From contig JAIBAX010000001.1 of assembly GCA_019694955.1 (NCBI GenBank), forward strand, positions 45,852 to 109,851: 64,000 nt of DNA. The letters are read 5' to 3'. The notes beneath the pieces are model-generated. The model was not told the origin of the DNA. It saw nothing but the letters and a program-made list of their open reading frames with translations, and ran no database searches. The translations under genes and the position numbers were made by a program. Each line of letters starts with the position of its first letter. Within the stretch, counting starts at the first letter, position 1. Origin of the DNA: Chitinophagales bacterium. GTDB taxonomy: Bacteria; Bacteroidota; Bacteroidia; Chitinophagales; JADIYW01. Of this stretch, positions 63,911-64,000 are shown one piece after another.

Positions 63911-64000
63911 ATGACCTTCAGACATTATCACCGCAAATGGCGCATTTGGCGCAATAAGTTTGGCTTTAATAAACTTGTAAAGAAAATTACGCCGCTGATG
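63911..64000 (+). CDS. Partial open frame at the window edge
   Basis: ATG at 63911 opens a frame that runs 30 codons to the window end with no stop (MTFRHYHRKWRIWRN, then KFGFNKLVKKITPLM). It is basic and looks like a cytoplasmic N-terminal tail. A box TATCTTTA (near TAnnTTTG) lies about 22 bases upstream. Too short to name. Confidence 0.5.
   Translation, partial: MTFRHYHRKWRIWRNKFGFNKLVKKITPLM

Noticed and set aside
1..64000. Strong avoidance of GGCC because of the HaeIII-type system
   Set aside because: GGCC is seen at several places (such as 499, 1602 and 54807) without searching hard; no counts were made, so I do not claim depletion.

Overview
ORGANISM. The window reads as chromosomal DNA of a member of the phylum Bacteroidota, most likely a Chitinophagales/Chitinophagaceae-like bacterium. 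The signs are: several promoters with the Bacteroidota -7 box TAnnTTTG, A-rich start regions instead of strong Shine-Dalgarno sites, a type IX secretion (T9SS) C-terminal sorting domain on the amidase, CarboxypepD_reg/SusC-like insertions in two MuiA-family proteins, the surE-lpxB pair, and an RHS core of the type common in that order (YPELTPYQFAANTPIQAIDL). The DNA is AT-rich. No plasmid or phage backbone is visible.

LAYOUT. 0-7.2 kb: a leftward block of membrane/envelope proteins (HTTM-like, DUF456, DUF4230), the rightward surE - small membrane protein - lpxB run, tRNA-Ala(GGC), and a leftward four-gene operon (DoxX-like, DUF2071, methyltransferase, small membrane protein). 7.5-9.6 kb: a HaeIII-type restriction-modification pair, probably acquired. 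9.7-15.4 kb: a large T9SS-exported N-acetylmuramoyl-L-alanine amidase, two unknown proteins and a lipoprotein esterase. 15.4-23.1 kb: housekeeping genes (TlpA-type thioredoxin lipoprotein, gatB, alaS, M23 peptidase, MerR regulator, lipoprotein, GtrA). 23.3-27.9 kb: a secreted endonuclease/exonuclease/phosphatase-fold enzyme, a YefM-YoeB toxin-antitoxin pair with a recognisable operator, a PLP gamma-lyase, a repeat-rich spacer and an Rpn-type nuclease. 28-31.8 kb: two tandem MuiA/DUF4139 paralogues.

THE RHS LOCUS. 32.1-56.2 kb is one tightly packed rightward operon of six genes: a secreted Ig-like protein, a 1645-aa protein that opens with a SpvB/TcB-like motif, a 1000-aa PKD/carbohydrate-module protein ending in a YD-like strip, a small LolA-like secreted protein, a 4739-aa giant RHS protein, and a small membrane protein. 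In the giant, the RHS core is interrupted: about 1300 residues made of about eight degenerate, Cys-marked beta-sandwich units lie between the DYFPFGM half and the YRFGFNGKE half. After the core comes a 233-aa variable tip (glycine-rich beta part plus coiled coil). The downstream membrane gene, a possible immunity partner, loses its natural end: about 47 C-terminal codons are read out of REP palindromes. This locus is the best candidate in the window for an undescribed system.

REPEATS AND MOBILE DNA. 56.1-57.9 kb holds a REP-associated tyrosine transposase (RAYT) flanked by two palindrome families. One side carries a tandem duplication of about 273 bp that has copied the last 27 codons of the neighbouring dihydroorotase gene. 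A degenerate relative of the first palindrome family lies at 26.8-27.0 kb.

57.9-64 kb: dihydroorotase (leftward), then a rightward run of sodium/solute symporter, Wzi-like outer-membrane protein, hotdog thioesterase and VOC/glyoxalase-fold protein, and the first 30 codons of a gene cut by the window edge. All product names rest on reading the translations; no database search was run.
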